From NCBI GenBank assembly GCA_015179125.1, contig WHVA01000325.1, positions 1 to 64,000 of the forward strand: a DNA stretch of 64,000 nucleotides. Reading direction: 5' to 3'. The notes below the pieces were generated by a model that was given only the letters and a program-made list of their open reading frames with translations, made no database searches and was not told the DNA's origin. The DNA is from Gautieria morchelliformis. Taxonomy: Eukaryota; Basidiomycota; Agaricomycetes; Gomphales; Gomphaceae. Position 1 is the first letter of the stretch, and every line of letters begins with the position of its first letter. A program made the position numbers and the translations under genes. Below, one piece after another: positions 43,201 through 55,325 of this stretch.

Positions 43201-44214
43201 GAAGGCGATCACCGTGCAGCTTGCTGAATTTGATGGTGTCAAGAAGAACCTCATGCGAGACTTACAAAATCGTTGCGAGAAGGTAATGGTTTACGTCTGT
43301 CTGGCATCTATATTCTTACTGACGTATTCCGTCGATAGGTGGTGGAGCTTGAGATCCAGCTTGATGAAATCAAAGAACAATACAACAATGTGATACGCAA
43401 TAGCAACAGTAAAGCGCAACAGAAGAAGATGGCATTCTTGGAGCGCAACTTGGAGCAACTGACATTAGTGCAGAAGCAGGTGAGTTTATTGGTGCAGACG
43501 GAGCGCATGCCTTATCTTTGGAAACCAAAATGGGTGTTTATGATATATATGCAGCTGGTCGACCAAAATTCTTCTCTCAAAAAGGAGGCGGGTATTGCCG
43601 AGCGCAAGCTTCTTGCTCGAAATGAGCGCATCCAGAACCTAGAGGCTCTATTGCAGGATGCGGATCGACGCTTGGCCACGCAGAACCAGAAGTTCGAGGC
43701 ACAGCTGCAGGCCGTGCGGGAACGATTGGATCAGGCGAGAGGTCAGTCAATGTTCTATGAAAAGCGTTGCAGTTATCAGGATAATTCACACTGACACTTG
43801 CTTATAGCCGTGCAACCTATGGCCAGTGGTGGAATCACCTTTGGACGAATCGCAAAGCCACTGCGGGGTGGGGGGGGAACTGTGTCTGCAGGGACTCCAG
43901 CGAGCCCCGGTTTCGCGGGGTCCGCAGCTTCGCCATTGGGCCGAGTCCAGAGCGAAGAGGGCAGGTATGTGCTTTCGCGTAATCTCCTTTACATATAATA
44001 ATTGGCATATCAACGTGCGCCCATGTTTCCTTCAGTGCATCTGGTAAGCCTATCGTATCGTGAGATGGCACTTGTCCTAATGATTGTTGAAAACAGCCAA
44101 GCGTGCATCATGGTTCTTCTCGAACTCCCGGGGAGTTAGTCCGCGATTGTCTGCTTTTCTTTCGTATATTCTTGTATTTTCTTTTCGGCAACCAGCAATC
44201 GCCATCAGCGCTGA
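40225..44214 (+). CDS. Conventional kinesin (kinesin-1 heavy chain), about 970 aa, 19 exons
   Basis: Plus-end-directed microtubule motor for vesicles and organelles. The exons start at 40225, 40316, 40560, 40642, 40763, 40970, 41163, 41459, 42155, 42470, 42794, 42914, 43121, 43339, 43555, 43808, 44036 and 44097, plus a six-base last exon at 44209-44214. The motor domain has GQTGSGKT (93-100), [26 protein letters not shown] and the neck after S(I/K)KNTARVNAE. Coiled coils follow. The tail has the autoinhibitory IAK motif ([12 protein letters not shown]) and ends [11 protein letters not shown], as in fungal kinesin-1. Exons 3 and 17 are only 11 and 8 nt. Intron 8 (42101-42154) has a GC donor. 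If the last intron (44135-44208) is retained, the reading continues to 44344 (1038 aa); the shorter form fits the family better. Confidence 0.94.
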
Positions 44215-45097
44215 GAATTGCTTAGGACCGAGACAACCGGACCCAAAACTATTGCAGATCCGTAGTGGAGATTTTGCTGTGCACCTGCATCAACCCTGCA
44301 CGTTGAAGTTTGCCGTCAGTTTAAATGTCCTCGCGATAGCTTGAACGGTCCGCCCTGATCTTGACCCCCGTGTACCAATATTGAGGCACAAATTGCACTG
44401 CCCCGAACTGAGAGCGCAGTGCGCCGTCGGGCTGGAAGAGGCTGCAACCCGCACCAAACTTCTATTTCCATTTTTGCGCTGCTTCTTTGCTCGCGCCACA
44501 CCAAGCAAAAAAAAGTATAACAAAGTTGAAAGGCGTGAGCTGCTATGGTGAAATATGAAACGCGGTGAACCCATTTTAACAAGCGCCGGTTACGGGGGGT
44601 TACAAACTCTGAGTTCAAGGCCCGAGAGAAGTTGCAGCCCCGACAGTTGTCCCTCCTCATCCTCCCTCCATTCCTTCATACTCCAAAAAGTACTGTTAAC
44701 TTGCCTATTTCTTTGACCGGGCTAGTCCTCTGTAGGTATGCCTTTTTTCTTTTTTTATAATTCGCCCGGTGCCGGGAAGGCGCGATGCTTAGCCTATGTG
44801 GATCCGCTGACGCCGCATTATTGCCCTGCTCTCTCTCTTTAGATCCCGTGGGGCCATTTTTATACCAGTCTTGCTCTCGCCTGCCCTCTGACCATAATTG
44901 TTGTACCACTGGCTTGCATCTTTTCGCCCCCTTGGACTACACCCAGGCAGCTCAGCCCCAGGACACGTCGGCCACGCGCCCTTTGGTCATACTTTAATCC
45001 CAGGAAATTCTCCACGCGAGTATCTTGATTCTTCCCACTTCATGGCCGTATTGACGCGTCGACGCTCGACGCTCGGACAGATATTTTTTGACTCGCA
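44215..45097. other. Intergenic region upstream of the PUF gene
   Basis: About 880 bp. Pyrimidine-rich plus strand and T runs near 44745-44760, with no coding character. Likely holds the kinesin terminator and PUF promoter and leader. Confidence 0.45.
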
Positions 45098-48000
45098 ATG
45101 ACAACCAACCCCAATGGTAGCTCCCGTAAACCTTCGGGCTCATCGACGAACTCTGGGGCGCACTCGCCTTCTGGCTCCCCCAAAACGGTCTGTCTCTGGT
45201 CTTCCCTTTTACCATTGGCAGACCCTAATATCTTTAGGCTCACGGTCAGCGCAAGTTGACCCCAGCGTCGGCGAGTAACATGTTTGGTGTTGGGATGGCC
45301 GGAACAGGTCTGAAAAGTCTCAATAATGGTTGGCAAGTCAGTGTCTCTACTCACGCCTCACCGGCAACGCCACTTCCTGATTCCTTTGTGTTCCAGGTGT
45401 GGAGCAATGGCACAGGCTCTAAAAGGACTGGATCAACATCGTCCGTTACCAGTATGACTGATCCTCCTCCACCTCCTGACACTGGCTACCGCTCTCCCAT
45501 TGGTGACTCGACATGGAACACTTCCCGAGCGCCTGGTTCCTGGGATATCACTACCAGTCCAGGAAACACAGGTGAGGTTAGTGGAAGTCCACAGAAAAAG
45601 GAGCATAGTCAAATAGTGAGACTATTTATACTTTCTTTTCCTTCAGAGGAAGCGGGACATTACTAATCTGTATTAGGAGACCAATTCCCCCAATCACGGC
45701 TATACCTTGCAGCAGGCACGACAGAGACAGGCCACTGCAGCACAAGCAGCTGCGTTGTCAGCCCCTCGCATAGTGGGACTTGGTCACGAGGACGACAAGA
45801 GATTAGGGGAAGAGCCCGAGCGTTCGGGGAAGGGCTCGTCTTTCTCACCGCAGCGATTTGATAGCGGCGCAAAGTCTGCCTCGCCTACCAGATCTGGTGG
45901 TTTCTCGACGTCCTCACCATTTCCGGCCCAAGCGGCGACGCTCCCTTCCCATGGGGCCAATAACCAAGCGAACTTCGACGGTTCTCAAAATACTCCAAAC
46001 GTGGACGAGCTATCACTTGGATTGCGAGGGATGGCCGTCGAAGACGATTACGGAGCAGGTCAAACTGCCATGTCTTATCGTGCTCAGCAGCCCGCCCACA
46101 GTGTCCCCTCCGGGGCCCAAATCCCTCAGATCCGCCCGCCGCTGCCAATGCAGCCTCAGCCACCCCGACCCGGTTATGGAACCTATCCGCAGGCGGACTA
46201 TTCGGCTTACTACGCGGCAGGGGGACCAGGTCGCGAGCAGTTTACTGTTGAATACCCTTATGGGTACGACACGTACCGTAACACGTCTGATCCGTCCACC
46301 ATGTACGCATCCGCATCCGCACCCAATGCCACCACTTCGCCCGGGGGGCTGTATCCTCCTGTTTCTACCCAAGTGATGCACCCCCACACCCATCCCGACA
46401 TGCATAGAAGCCCGTCAGGTGTTTTTTACGAGTACAATAATGCCGCTCGCGCAACGGGGTCTCAATTTTTCTATCCCACCCATCAGGCTATGGTATACCC
46501 CCCTCCCCCAGCTCACTCGCCTATGCCGAACCCGCAGATCACCGCCGTCGCGGCTGCTTCTCTGAATGATAAGAAGAGGGAACTTCAGGCAAGTAGATAA
46601 GAATTGTAGAAGTTGGGTTTCATTGCTTACTGAGCATAGACGATGCAGTTTACCATCCAGCAGCAACACCAGCAGTTGTCTCATCAACAAAACCTGATTT
46701 TGGCGTCGATGCGCCATTCCACTCCTTCCCCTCATCCCCAAGCATACCCTGCCGGCGTCGAATATACCGGACAACTTCCAGTTATGTTGGGAGGTGGCGT
46801 TTTACCTCCAGGCACACCCGTATACCCCCATACTAATGCCAACGCACATACAATCCACCTGTACCAGCAGGGCATGCGCCCTGGTCGTCGGACAGATGCT
46901 AATGAATCTGGTACAACGTTACGAAGTGCCCTACTCGACGAATTTCGTGCCAATAAAACACGGAAGTGGGAACTCCGAGTAAATAAACACACATCTCTGC
47001 ACTACTATGATTTGACACGGCGCTTCTATGCTACAGGATATTTTTGGTTACGTGGTCGAGTTCAGTGGAGACCAACACGGATCAAGGTTTATCCAGCAAA
47101 AATTGGAGAGCGCGACCAGTGAAGAAAAGGAGATTGTGTTTGACGAGATTGTCCCCGATAATGCGTTACAGCTTATACAGGACGTCTTTGGTAATTATGT
47201 GAGTCAGACATGCAAGACACTGGAAGTTGGATTTACATTTTATACGATGCAGGTAATCCAGAAGCTGTTCGAACACGGAACTCAAGTACAAAAAACCGTT
47301 CTTGCGAATGCAATGGAAGGTCATATCTTAGCTCTCTCGCTGCAAATGTATGGATGCCGTGTGGTTCAAAAGGTGGCAATGATGTGCTTGACGCAATGGC
47401 ATTTGCTGATATATTGCTAGGCCATTGAGTATATCCTCCCGAACAACAGGGAGGGTTGGTTAAAGAGCTTGACGTTCATGTTCTCAAATGTGTCAAGGAT
47501 GCCAATGGGAACCATGTAAGCGCTACCATGCTCTCATTAAGATCATGCATCATCATTGTTTGCAGGTAATCCAAAAATTGATCGAACGAGTGTCTCCCGA
47601 TCGTCTCGGCTTCGTCAATTCATTTAGGGGAAGTGTGTATGAGCTGTCAACTCATCCATATGGTTGCCGCGTGTTGCAACGGTGCTTTGAGCATCTCAGT
47701 GATGATCAAAATCGACCGTTACTTGAGGAGCTTCACAAGTATACCATTAATCTTATGCAGGACCAATTTGGAGTGAGTCCAACTCTCCAAGCCCCAGACT
47801 CCTTGAGATAAACACTTCTTAATTTAGAATTACGTGGTTCAATTTGTTTTGGAGCATGGAAAGCCTGAAGATCGTGCCCTCATAATTTCCAAACTACGGG
47901 GCCAGATATTGCCTATGTCCAGACATAAGTTTGCTTCAAATGTCTGCGAAAAGGCCTTGGTTATGGCAGATATGGACACTCGCCGTACACTCATAACTGA

Positions 48001-48393
48001 GATCATGACGCCCAAGCCGGATGGCGTGAGCCCCATCGTCACCATGATGAAGGATCAGTTTGCTAGTTCGTTTCAAGAGAGTTTGTACTATGCTGGCATT
48101 GATTGGGTGCTTTACAGACTATGTCCTTCAACGGTCAATACTGGTTGTGGATCACAGTCAACGGGATGAGTATGCTGGCAGGATCCGTCCACACCTTGCC
48201 AGCATGCGTAGATATTCCAGCGCGTACAGCAAACACCTTGTTGCGAGTATGTGCTACTTATACCATGCGTGGTAATTATAACTGCTAAGGGTCGCCCATT
48301 TTCCCCCCTCTAGTCGAGAGACTCCTCGATAAAGTTGCTCCTCTCAAAACTGCCGAAGACACCACTATCGTGGTTGAGTCGGAACTGGTATAA
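45098..48393 (+). CDS. Pumilio/PUF-family RNA-binding protein, about 892 aa, 12 exons, with one frameshift
   Basis: Cytoplasmic repressor that binds mRNA 3' UTRs. Exons are 45098-45187, 45250-45336, 45397-45615, 45677-46588, 46640-46978, 47037-47198, 47253-47372, 47421-47515, 47566-47772, 47828-48065, 48118-48246 and 48314-48393. A low-complexity Gln/Pro/Ser N-terminus is followed by eight PUF repeats. Their base-reading triplets, in order, are SR..Q, NY..Q, CR..Q, NH..Q, CR..Q, NY..Q, SN..E and NY..Q, the same code as animal Pumilio, so a UGUANAUA site is predicted. The exon sum is one base short: near 47438-47440 the reading shifts between AIEYILP and [11 protein letters not shown], most simply by loss of one C in a C run. 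Intron 4 (46589-46639) has a GC donor. Confidence 0.92.
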
Positions 48394-48639
48394 ATTAGCG
48401 TTGAAGCCTTGATGATCCGAGTCCCCTGCCCTCTACACCTCACCCACCATACTATCATCATGCTCATTGATTGTTTGCGTTTTGTCATTGCAGTCGCCAG
48501 CATCCCATCTTTCTTACTTGCATCATTACCGTCTTGACTATAATCATCCGCTATCCTTTGGTCCTTGCTTAGTTCAATTTTAGTCACTTGTGTGGTTCAC
48601 AAAATAATAAAATGCTTGCCCTCATTGGTTCATCTCAGA
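48394..48639. promoter_or_regulatory. Region between the PUF gene and SEC16
   Basis: 246 bp with T- and C-rich runs. A short upstream ATG (48612) opens an out-of-frame reading of 14 codons that overlaps the SEC16 start, a possible translational brake. Confidence 0.4.
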
Positions 48640-51600
48640 ATGGACGCCGGAGCTAGCCAGCGACTTGGCGCCTACAACCACGGACGTGTCGACACTCTTG
48701 CTATGGCACACGAGGAGGCAGGCCATCCTGTAGAGACAGCAGCCTCGCTGTTCGATGCTGGAGATGAGTCGACTGTTGACTTTTTTGCGTCCAGCTTCAA
48801 CGAAGACAGTTCACAAGGACAATCCTCTTCACACGACTCAGACGTCGCATCGAATCTCTTCGAGGCTGGACCCGACGAGAGCACTGCTTCTTTCTACCAG
48901 AGTGTATCTCATGACCCCTTATTGTCCAATGGAAGTGGTGTATTGAACAGCGAGTCTCATCCAGAGGCACCACCTAGCCTTTCTGATCAGGGTCAAGGAT
49001 GGCAAGACGAACTTGGACAGTGGCATCTATATGATAATCAAAGCCAGTATACCTCAACGTATGATTATGCCTGTATGAGACTTCTTATTTCCTTCTGTTC
49101 GATCTCCATTTACTTTCCTTTAGCGACCAGCCAGTCGACTGACCTCTATGCACCTGGAACGGAATATCTTTCTCAAACACCTGTTCAGCCGTCCGAACAA
49201 CCCACAGCTTATGCCCCTCCGCAGCAAGGCGTTTATCATAGCCCCTACACACCCCAACAGACCTCTCACCAGTCCTACGCATCACATTCGTACGGTCACT
49301 CCCCGGCTGCTACACAGAATGGAACATATTCACAATATGCATACAACCCATACGTGCCTGGCATTCAAACACGAGCGAAGCCCTCATCGACAGCCTCTGA
49401 GGCACCCACACAGAGCCTGCAGAACCCGAAAGATGTCAAGGCTTACCGTCCGAGTACGTTGAACGCGTACGACCCTCCCATCCCTTCGAAGGTTCGTTCA
49501 AAGACACGTTCTGCTTTTCACGCGCCGCAGCCACCCCCAACTGTTCCCAATGATGCACATTATCAGTATGCCGGCACTTTTACGTCATTTTCTCCACCTC
49601 CACCTGCGGCCGGTCAAGGTGTGAGCCTTCCAAAACCCCCTATATCTTATCGTACAACAGCTGGCCAGTCGATAGGTACAAGCGAAATGCCTCATGGTTT
49701 GTTCTCTTTCATCCAGCGAGGTTTTTTCAATTGAATCTTACCTTTGGTAGATGCAAACTCTTCTGGATGGAATCAGGAAAACGATCGTAATCATAATGCA
49801 GGTTTGTCCTCGCATCACTCTGGACATGGCGAGACATCCCGTATAGTTTCCAATGACTCAGCTGGTCCACCCACCGAACTGACCACCACAGGAAGTGCCT
49901 CAGCTGATTACACAGAAAACTCAGCGTCTCTGCAGCCAGTTTCACAAGAGTCAAATGGCACATTGACGACTTCCGCAGATGAACGTAATTTTGGGGAGAA
50001 CTTCCCCATGTTGGCGGACGCTTCTGCAGCCCCTGCCACGTCGTTCCAAGCACCACCGTCGCAGAATAGTTTCGAACAGCCTCTACATGATGGTCAGCTG
50101 TCCCTCGCTTCTGCAAACATCGATGGACGCGGTTTCTCACCGCCCCCATTGACTGGTTCGCCTGTGGACTATTCTCACACGCCACAACCGACGACACATG
50201 CAGGTCCGTACAAGGCGTCTACGGATGATCGGCCTTCATATGATCCATATGCCCCGGTCGACCACTCTCGCCAAAGCTCCGATAAATCCTTCACAGGATC
50301 CACTTATTCAAATGCACGGAGTTCCTCGCCAAAGGCTTGGGATGCTTACGCCCCTCCCAAACCGACCGCTTTACCCCGGAAAAACTCTGCTGCCTCTTCA
50401 GTTCATAGCTCACATATTGGTGGTGTAACTGACGTGTCCCAAGATCCTTATGCGCCGATGGCGGGACTGCAGCGGGTTCAAAGCCGACAAAGCGAACGTT
50501 CATATGACAACGAGTATACTTCACGCTATAATTACACTCATGAGCTTGATACGGAGTCAGCGGAACCTCGAGCGAATTCAACTGCCGAACTTGATGTTCT
50601 GGACTCCTTAAATATTCTCACCCCCCCTACTTATGCACCGTATGCGCCGTCCCCTTCATTATTGGGTACAAATGATCCTTTGGGTCGAGCATCAGCTCGA
50701 GTTCCAGTGATCAGTTTTGGGTTCGGCGGCAAACTCGTTACATGCTTCCATTCTGCAGGAGAGACCGCTAGTGGCTTTGATGTCTCTTTGACGTCACGTC
50801 AGAGTACCTCGGTGCAACTCCGTACCTTGCATGAAGTGATTCCTGCTTCTGCCATGGACTCTTCTGCACCTTCCTACCCTGGCCCGTTGTTTTCCGATCC
50901 CGGAGCATCTTCAATGAGCCTCGCTCGCACTGTAGGCGTAGGCACTGCGAACAACGTCAAGACCAAGAAGACTCTTGTATTGAAATGGTTGGAGGAACGC
51001 TCTGAGGAACTTTCCAGCGGAATTGCTCACATTGCATCGGGTTCGCTAGAGAGATATAATGCCGAAGGTAAACTGGTCCTGATTCGCTTACTGAAGGCCA
51101 TGGTGGATAACGATGGGCAGCTCTCCGGAAGGTAATTGTTATTAGAATCTTTTCGTCATATACGTTATAACACCCCCTCGAAGTCCTTCGATAGAGTGGG
51201 CTGTGCGCTCGGCGCTCGTTCCTCGTTTAGAGTCACAAGGGTCGACGGCGTCGGCTGACGGATTATCAGCAACAGAACATACGTCCTCGTATGCACCTCC
51301 TAATGAGCAATCGCTTGCTGTGTACCATCTTCGGTCCTCCACCCTTGACCGAATCCAAGAATTTCTATTGCGAGGGGAGCGCCGTCAGGCATATCATTAT
51401 GCACTGGATGAAAAACTTTGGGCACACGCAATGTTAATTGCTAGTAGTGTTGACACGCAGGCTTGGAAGGAAGCGGTAAACGAATTCTTACGTTCGGAAT
51501 TAGCAGTCAACCTTCCAGGAAGGGCGATTACAGGTTCGAATTCAGAGGGTACCGTTATGCAGACAAATGGCCGCGAAAGTCTTCGTGTTGCATACAGTCT

Positions 51601-53884
51601 ATTTGCTGGCCAAGGCGCCGCTGCCGGTGAGTTGCTTGAAATCACTATGTTCATGGTCCGTAGTCTGAACGCTTGTCATAGTGCAGGAACTTATACCACC
51701 AAGAGCTACGCCTGCGGCCAAGGATTCTCTCCTTGCCGCACCTAGTGTATTGCACGCGACACCACTTTCGCCAAATTTCCCGCAGCCTGCACTAACTTCC
51801 AGCGTTCCCACAGAATCGCTCGCCAAATGGCAGGAAACAGCAGCTGTGATGGCATTCAGTCAAGCGGCTGGTGATTCAGCTGCACTGACTGCGCTAGGCG
51901 ATTATTTAGCAGCTAATCGATGGTTTGAAGCCGCCCATGCATGGTTTGTGTTGAGACCTTATCAGTAATCAGACATTAACTGTGCGCTACAGCTACTTAT
52001 TGTCCCCGCGCACCTCTTCTCTGGGAGGGGTTGGCATTCCGTCTGTTCGAATTGTTCTTGTAGGCTGTGAAAGTCCAAGCACCCTGCGCAATTTCAACAT
52101 AGACCTCGACGTGACGCTTCTCTCTGAGATCGTGGAATTTGCACTGTCATTGTCCCCGCCTAAAGGTCAAGATGCCTTTGGGGGTCTTCCTCACCTGCAA
52201 GCGTACAAACTCATAAGGGCATGTCACCTGGCTGAAATGGGACACGTGGAACTCGCGAACCGGTACGTCTCACGTTCTGATGTCTTTTTGTTGGCTGTTG
52301 TTCGACCTGAACGTGACAGCTACTGTGAAGCTATTGGCAGTACCATTCGGTCTTCTACCAGGGGGTCACAGTTTTACACGCCCACGTTCATCGGAGAGCT
52401 TAAGAATCTCTCTGATCGTTTGACAGCTGCTCCTCAGATGGATAAAGCTGCGTCATGGATCACCAGAAAGGTGGCAAAGCCCAGCTTAGACAGTATTGGT
52501 AGCTGGCTAGAAGGTCGGTTCTCCAAACTCATAGTAGGGGATGGGGAGGACGGTCCAGAACCTCCTGTAGTCGAACAAGCCCAGCCTTCTCAGTCAGAGT
52601 ATGGTGCATTCTCTCATTATAGTACTATTTCATCTGCGACTACATCTGCTAGTCCGTCACCAAGCCCAACCCCCTACGCGCGCCACTCAACGGCCACTGC
52701 CTCAGGCATGCCGTTTGGACACGCACCTATTCATATCGACCGCGCGTCTTCCGCAATGGACCATCTACGTCCTGAGGCACGGCGAGCATCACCCGTACCA
52801 CGGGTGGCGTCGGCGAGTGCGACGACAACCTCGTTCACTCAAGCATATAACCCCACCTCGCAGTATAGACCGACTCTTGGAGGTATGGGCGGTGTTTCGG
52901 AAAGTGAGGGGTCGAATGATACTGAGGGACAAGACGTAGCATGGTGGGGGTCTAGTTCTCAGGACCGAAGTGGACCTACGCCTACCGCTGCCACTTTCCA
53001 GAAGGTGGACGAGGCTGGAACCGGCGGCAACTTTGTGTCATTGATGGACGACTTTTCACCCAGTATTACACCAATGGCACCTGGCCACTCACAACTACAG
53101 TCTCAGAACGTTCATGAGGAGGAGGCGGATGAAGAAGACCTTGGCTTTGGAAATTCTTCAACTAAGAAACAGAAGGCCGATACTGGTGTGTCAGAGGAGG
53201 AGCCAAAAGAGCAGGCAAAGGAGGCGCCGAAGCCAGCTCCAAGCAAGCCAGGTATGGTAACCTTTTCACTTATCTCCGCGTTGATTCAGGCTCGATTATT
53301 CCATGACAGAATTGAAGCAGCAATCATCCTCATGGCTGGGACGATGGTGGACCCGAAACTCGGAGCCAGCACAATCAGGCCCGGTTAAAGCCAAGCTCGG
53401 AGAGGAAACGAGCTTCTACTACGACAAGGAGCTCAAACGTTGGGTGAACAAGAAGGTAAAGTGCTGTCATGCTGTTGTTGTATGGATTGCGATTGATGTG
53501 CTACGGTTGTGCTAGGCGGGTGCTACTGAGGCTGCCCCCACACCGCCACTGCCACCACCGTCACGGCCGAGAACTGCGTCTCCGGCCCCAGGAGGGCATC
53601 CTCCGCCTAAAACAGGTGATGTGGGAGCGCCACCGCATGCGCGACCTGCTTCGGCAGCGGACATGACGATGCCTCCCCGGAAACCACCGCGTGTGCGCTC
53701 GAATCTCGTTCCAGCCGGTGATCCCGTGGCTCCAGGATCAGCACCACCCTCTGCGACGAGTTTCGAAAACTCCAAGTCAGGACCTGCCCCTCCCCTTGGC
53801 GTTGGGATTGGCCGACCAAAGTCATCGGCAGCAAAGAGAAATGTTCGGAGTCGTTACGTGGACGTATTTCAGCAGCAATCATAG
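48640..53884 (+). CDS. SEC16: COPII coat assembly scaffold Sec16, 1602 aa, nine exons
   Basis: Large peripheral protein that organises ER exit sites and binds Sec13, Sec23 and Sec24. Exons are 48640-49072, 49124-49696, 49751-51131, 51184-51626, 51682-51943, 51993-52262, 52320-53251, 53310-53455 and 53516-53884 (1603 codons). An acidic, Gln/Ser/Pro/Tyr-rich N-terminal half (many SYxP-like repeats) leads to the central conserved domain. That starts DPLGRASARVPVISFGFGGK and runs through LKWLEERSEEL, LLKAMVDNDGQLSG, AVRSALVPRL, LLRGERRQAYHYALDEKLWAHAMLIAS and RWFEAAHACYLLS to LPHLQAYKLIRACHLAEMGH. The C-terminal region has the conserved LKQQSSSWLGRWW and SFYYDKELKRWVNKK, then a Pro-rich tail. Order and length match fungal Sec16. 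Intron 1 is 51 bp without stops. Confidence 0.96.
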
Positions 53885-54027
53885 ACTTGTAGCATTACTA
53901 CTTAACTTGAATAAGTATCTTGAATTCTAGACTCGTACAATGTTGTACGCGTCACATGACCGTGACACCCCTTACGTCAACCACCGCATTCTTGCCACTC
54001 GGTTGGACAAGGACTTGAACTTTCAAG

Positions 54028-54385
54028 ATGGGCAAGCGCAAGAAATCGAGTCGAAAGCCTGTGCAGACCCGCAAGCGAGATCCACTTGGTTCGTATCATG
54101 AGAGACGATGCATCTGTTTTCTCATGCAACATACAGAAACCACGTTCACCTGTCTGTATTGCCACCATGAAAAGGCAGTGAGCGTAAAGCTGGATAAAAA
54201 AGAAGGGGTGGCATATTTGAACTGCAAGGTCTGCTCGCAGGGGTACCAGAGCAAAGTCAATCGTGGGTGTCTGTGCTTTTATACTGCGCGCGCGCGACTG
54301 ACCTCCTGCAGACCTGACAGAACCCATTGACATTTACTCGGAATGGATTGATGCCGCCGATGATGCCGAGAAAACGCTGGGATGA
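54028..54385 (+). CDS. ELF1: Transcription elongation factor Elf1, 86 aa, three exons
   Basis: Small zinc-ribbon factor that travels with RNA polymerase II through nucleosomes. Exons are 54028-54088, 54137-54262 and 54312-54385 (87 codons). The N-terminus is basic ([11 protein letters not shown]), the zinc ribbon has CLYC and CKVC pairs about 20 residues apart, and the acidic C-terminus contains [19 protein letters not shown]. Length and motifs match the Elf1 family exactly. It starts 143 bp after SEC16, on the same strand. Confidence 0.96.
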
Positions 54386-54569
54386 TTGTTTGGTTAATCT
54401 GGTTGTACGTCGGAAAAAGGAGGCTGCAGTGGGATAGCGACAATTCAGTATAGCAATAGAACTGTATACCAACTTGGATACGCCGAGCGACGGGCGCTTA
54501 TTCCATTACATACAACCCGACGCCCATGGCGGCAGGACTTAAAAGTGCGTTGTGTTGGACACTTTCAGT

Positions 54570-55064
54570 ATGGCGGCTCATAATTTCGCAGCTGTGATCC
54601 TCTTGTCTTTCGTCCTCGCGGTGGGATTTCTCCTTATCATACTTTCATGCGCCTTGTGGGCAAATTGGTTACCACTCCTCGTTGGTCAGTCACAGCGTCT
54701 TGCACTTCGTTTTGATGCTCATGTGCCCCTCTAGCTTTGACATTCGTCCTTGCTCCCCTTCCAAACGTCCTATTTGCCCAATGTGGCGGCGCAGATGATT
54801 TCTCTAGTGATTCTGAGCACTCACCAGCCGTCGACCTCGGACGCTTTATTACGGCCATCACGGTCGTCACCGGTTTCGCTTTTCCTCTCGTCCTCGCTCA
54901 TGCGGAAGTTATTCGGACTGATGCCTGTGTCATGTCTATTGTAGGAGGCGGGTTGGTACGCCCAGATTTAGCTCATATTGCTCTCTGGAACACCAATCCT
55001 CACACAGGTCTATGGTACAATACTCTTGTACTCTGTTGCATTCAGAGAAGACGAGGAGTTCTAA
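54570..55064 (+). CDS. VPS55: Vacuolar protein sorting protein Vps55, 130 aa, three exons
   Basis: Endosomal membrane protein that acts with Vps68 in late-endosome-to-vacuole traffic; homologous to the animal LEPROT/OB-RGRP proteins. Exons are 54570-54684, 54735-54955 and 55008-55064 (131 codons). Four hydrophobic segments are present (AVILLSFVLAVGFLLIILSC; LPLLVALTFVLAPLPNVLF; ITAITVVTGFAFPLVLAHA; MSIVGGGLVYGTILLYSV). The family-typical GADDFSSDSE... loop lies before the third segment and the C-terminus is acidic (REDEEF). It is convergent with TRS120; 261 bp separate the stops. Confidence 0.96.
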
Positions 55065-55325
55065 GGATATAGTGTATCGTGGAGCCTGCTGTTGCATATC
55101 TATCTACTCAACATGGCAATGCGCCCAACTTGTTACCTCACACCAGTTATCCTTGTGGCATGTGTGGCCTGCTGCGCTTTTAGCAGTATATGTAGGCCGT
55201 GACTGGAGAGTGCCGCCAATGGCTCTAAAGAAACGAATGGCAATCAGCAGGGGAACAATGTCTCGCAACAGATCTTACCAGTCCAAGCGTGTATGGTCTA
55301 TGGAGCCCACGCAAGAAGCAGCGAA

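Noticed and set aside
44135..44344. C-terminal extension of kinesin-1 to 1038 aa
   Set aside because: Kept only as an alternative; the family ends near SWFF..., and splicing at 44135-44208 gives that end.
47373..47420. Alternative splice sites of PUF intron 7 to repair the frame
   Set aside because: No GT or AG within reach gives the needed one-base shift; a single-base loss in the following exon explains it better.
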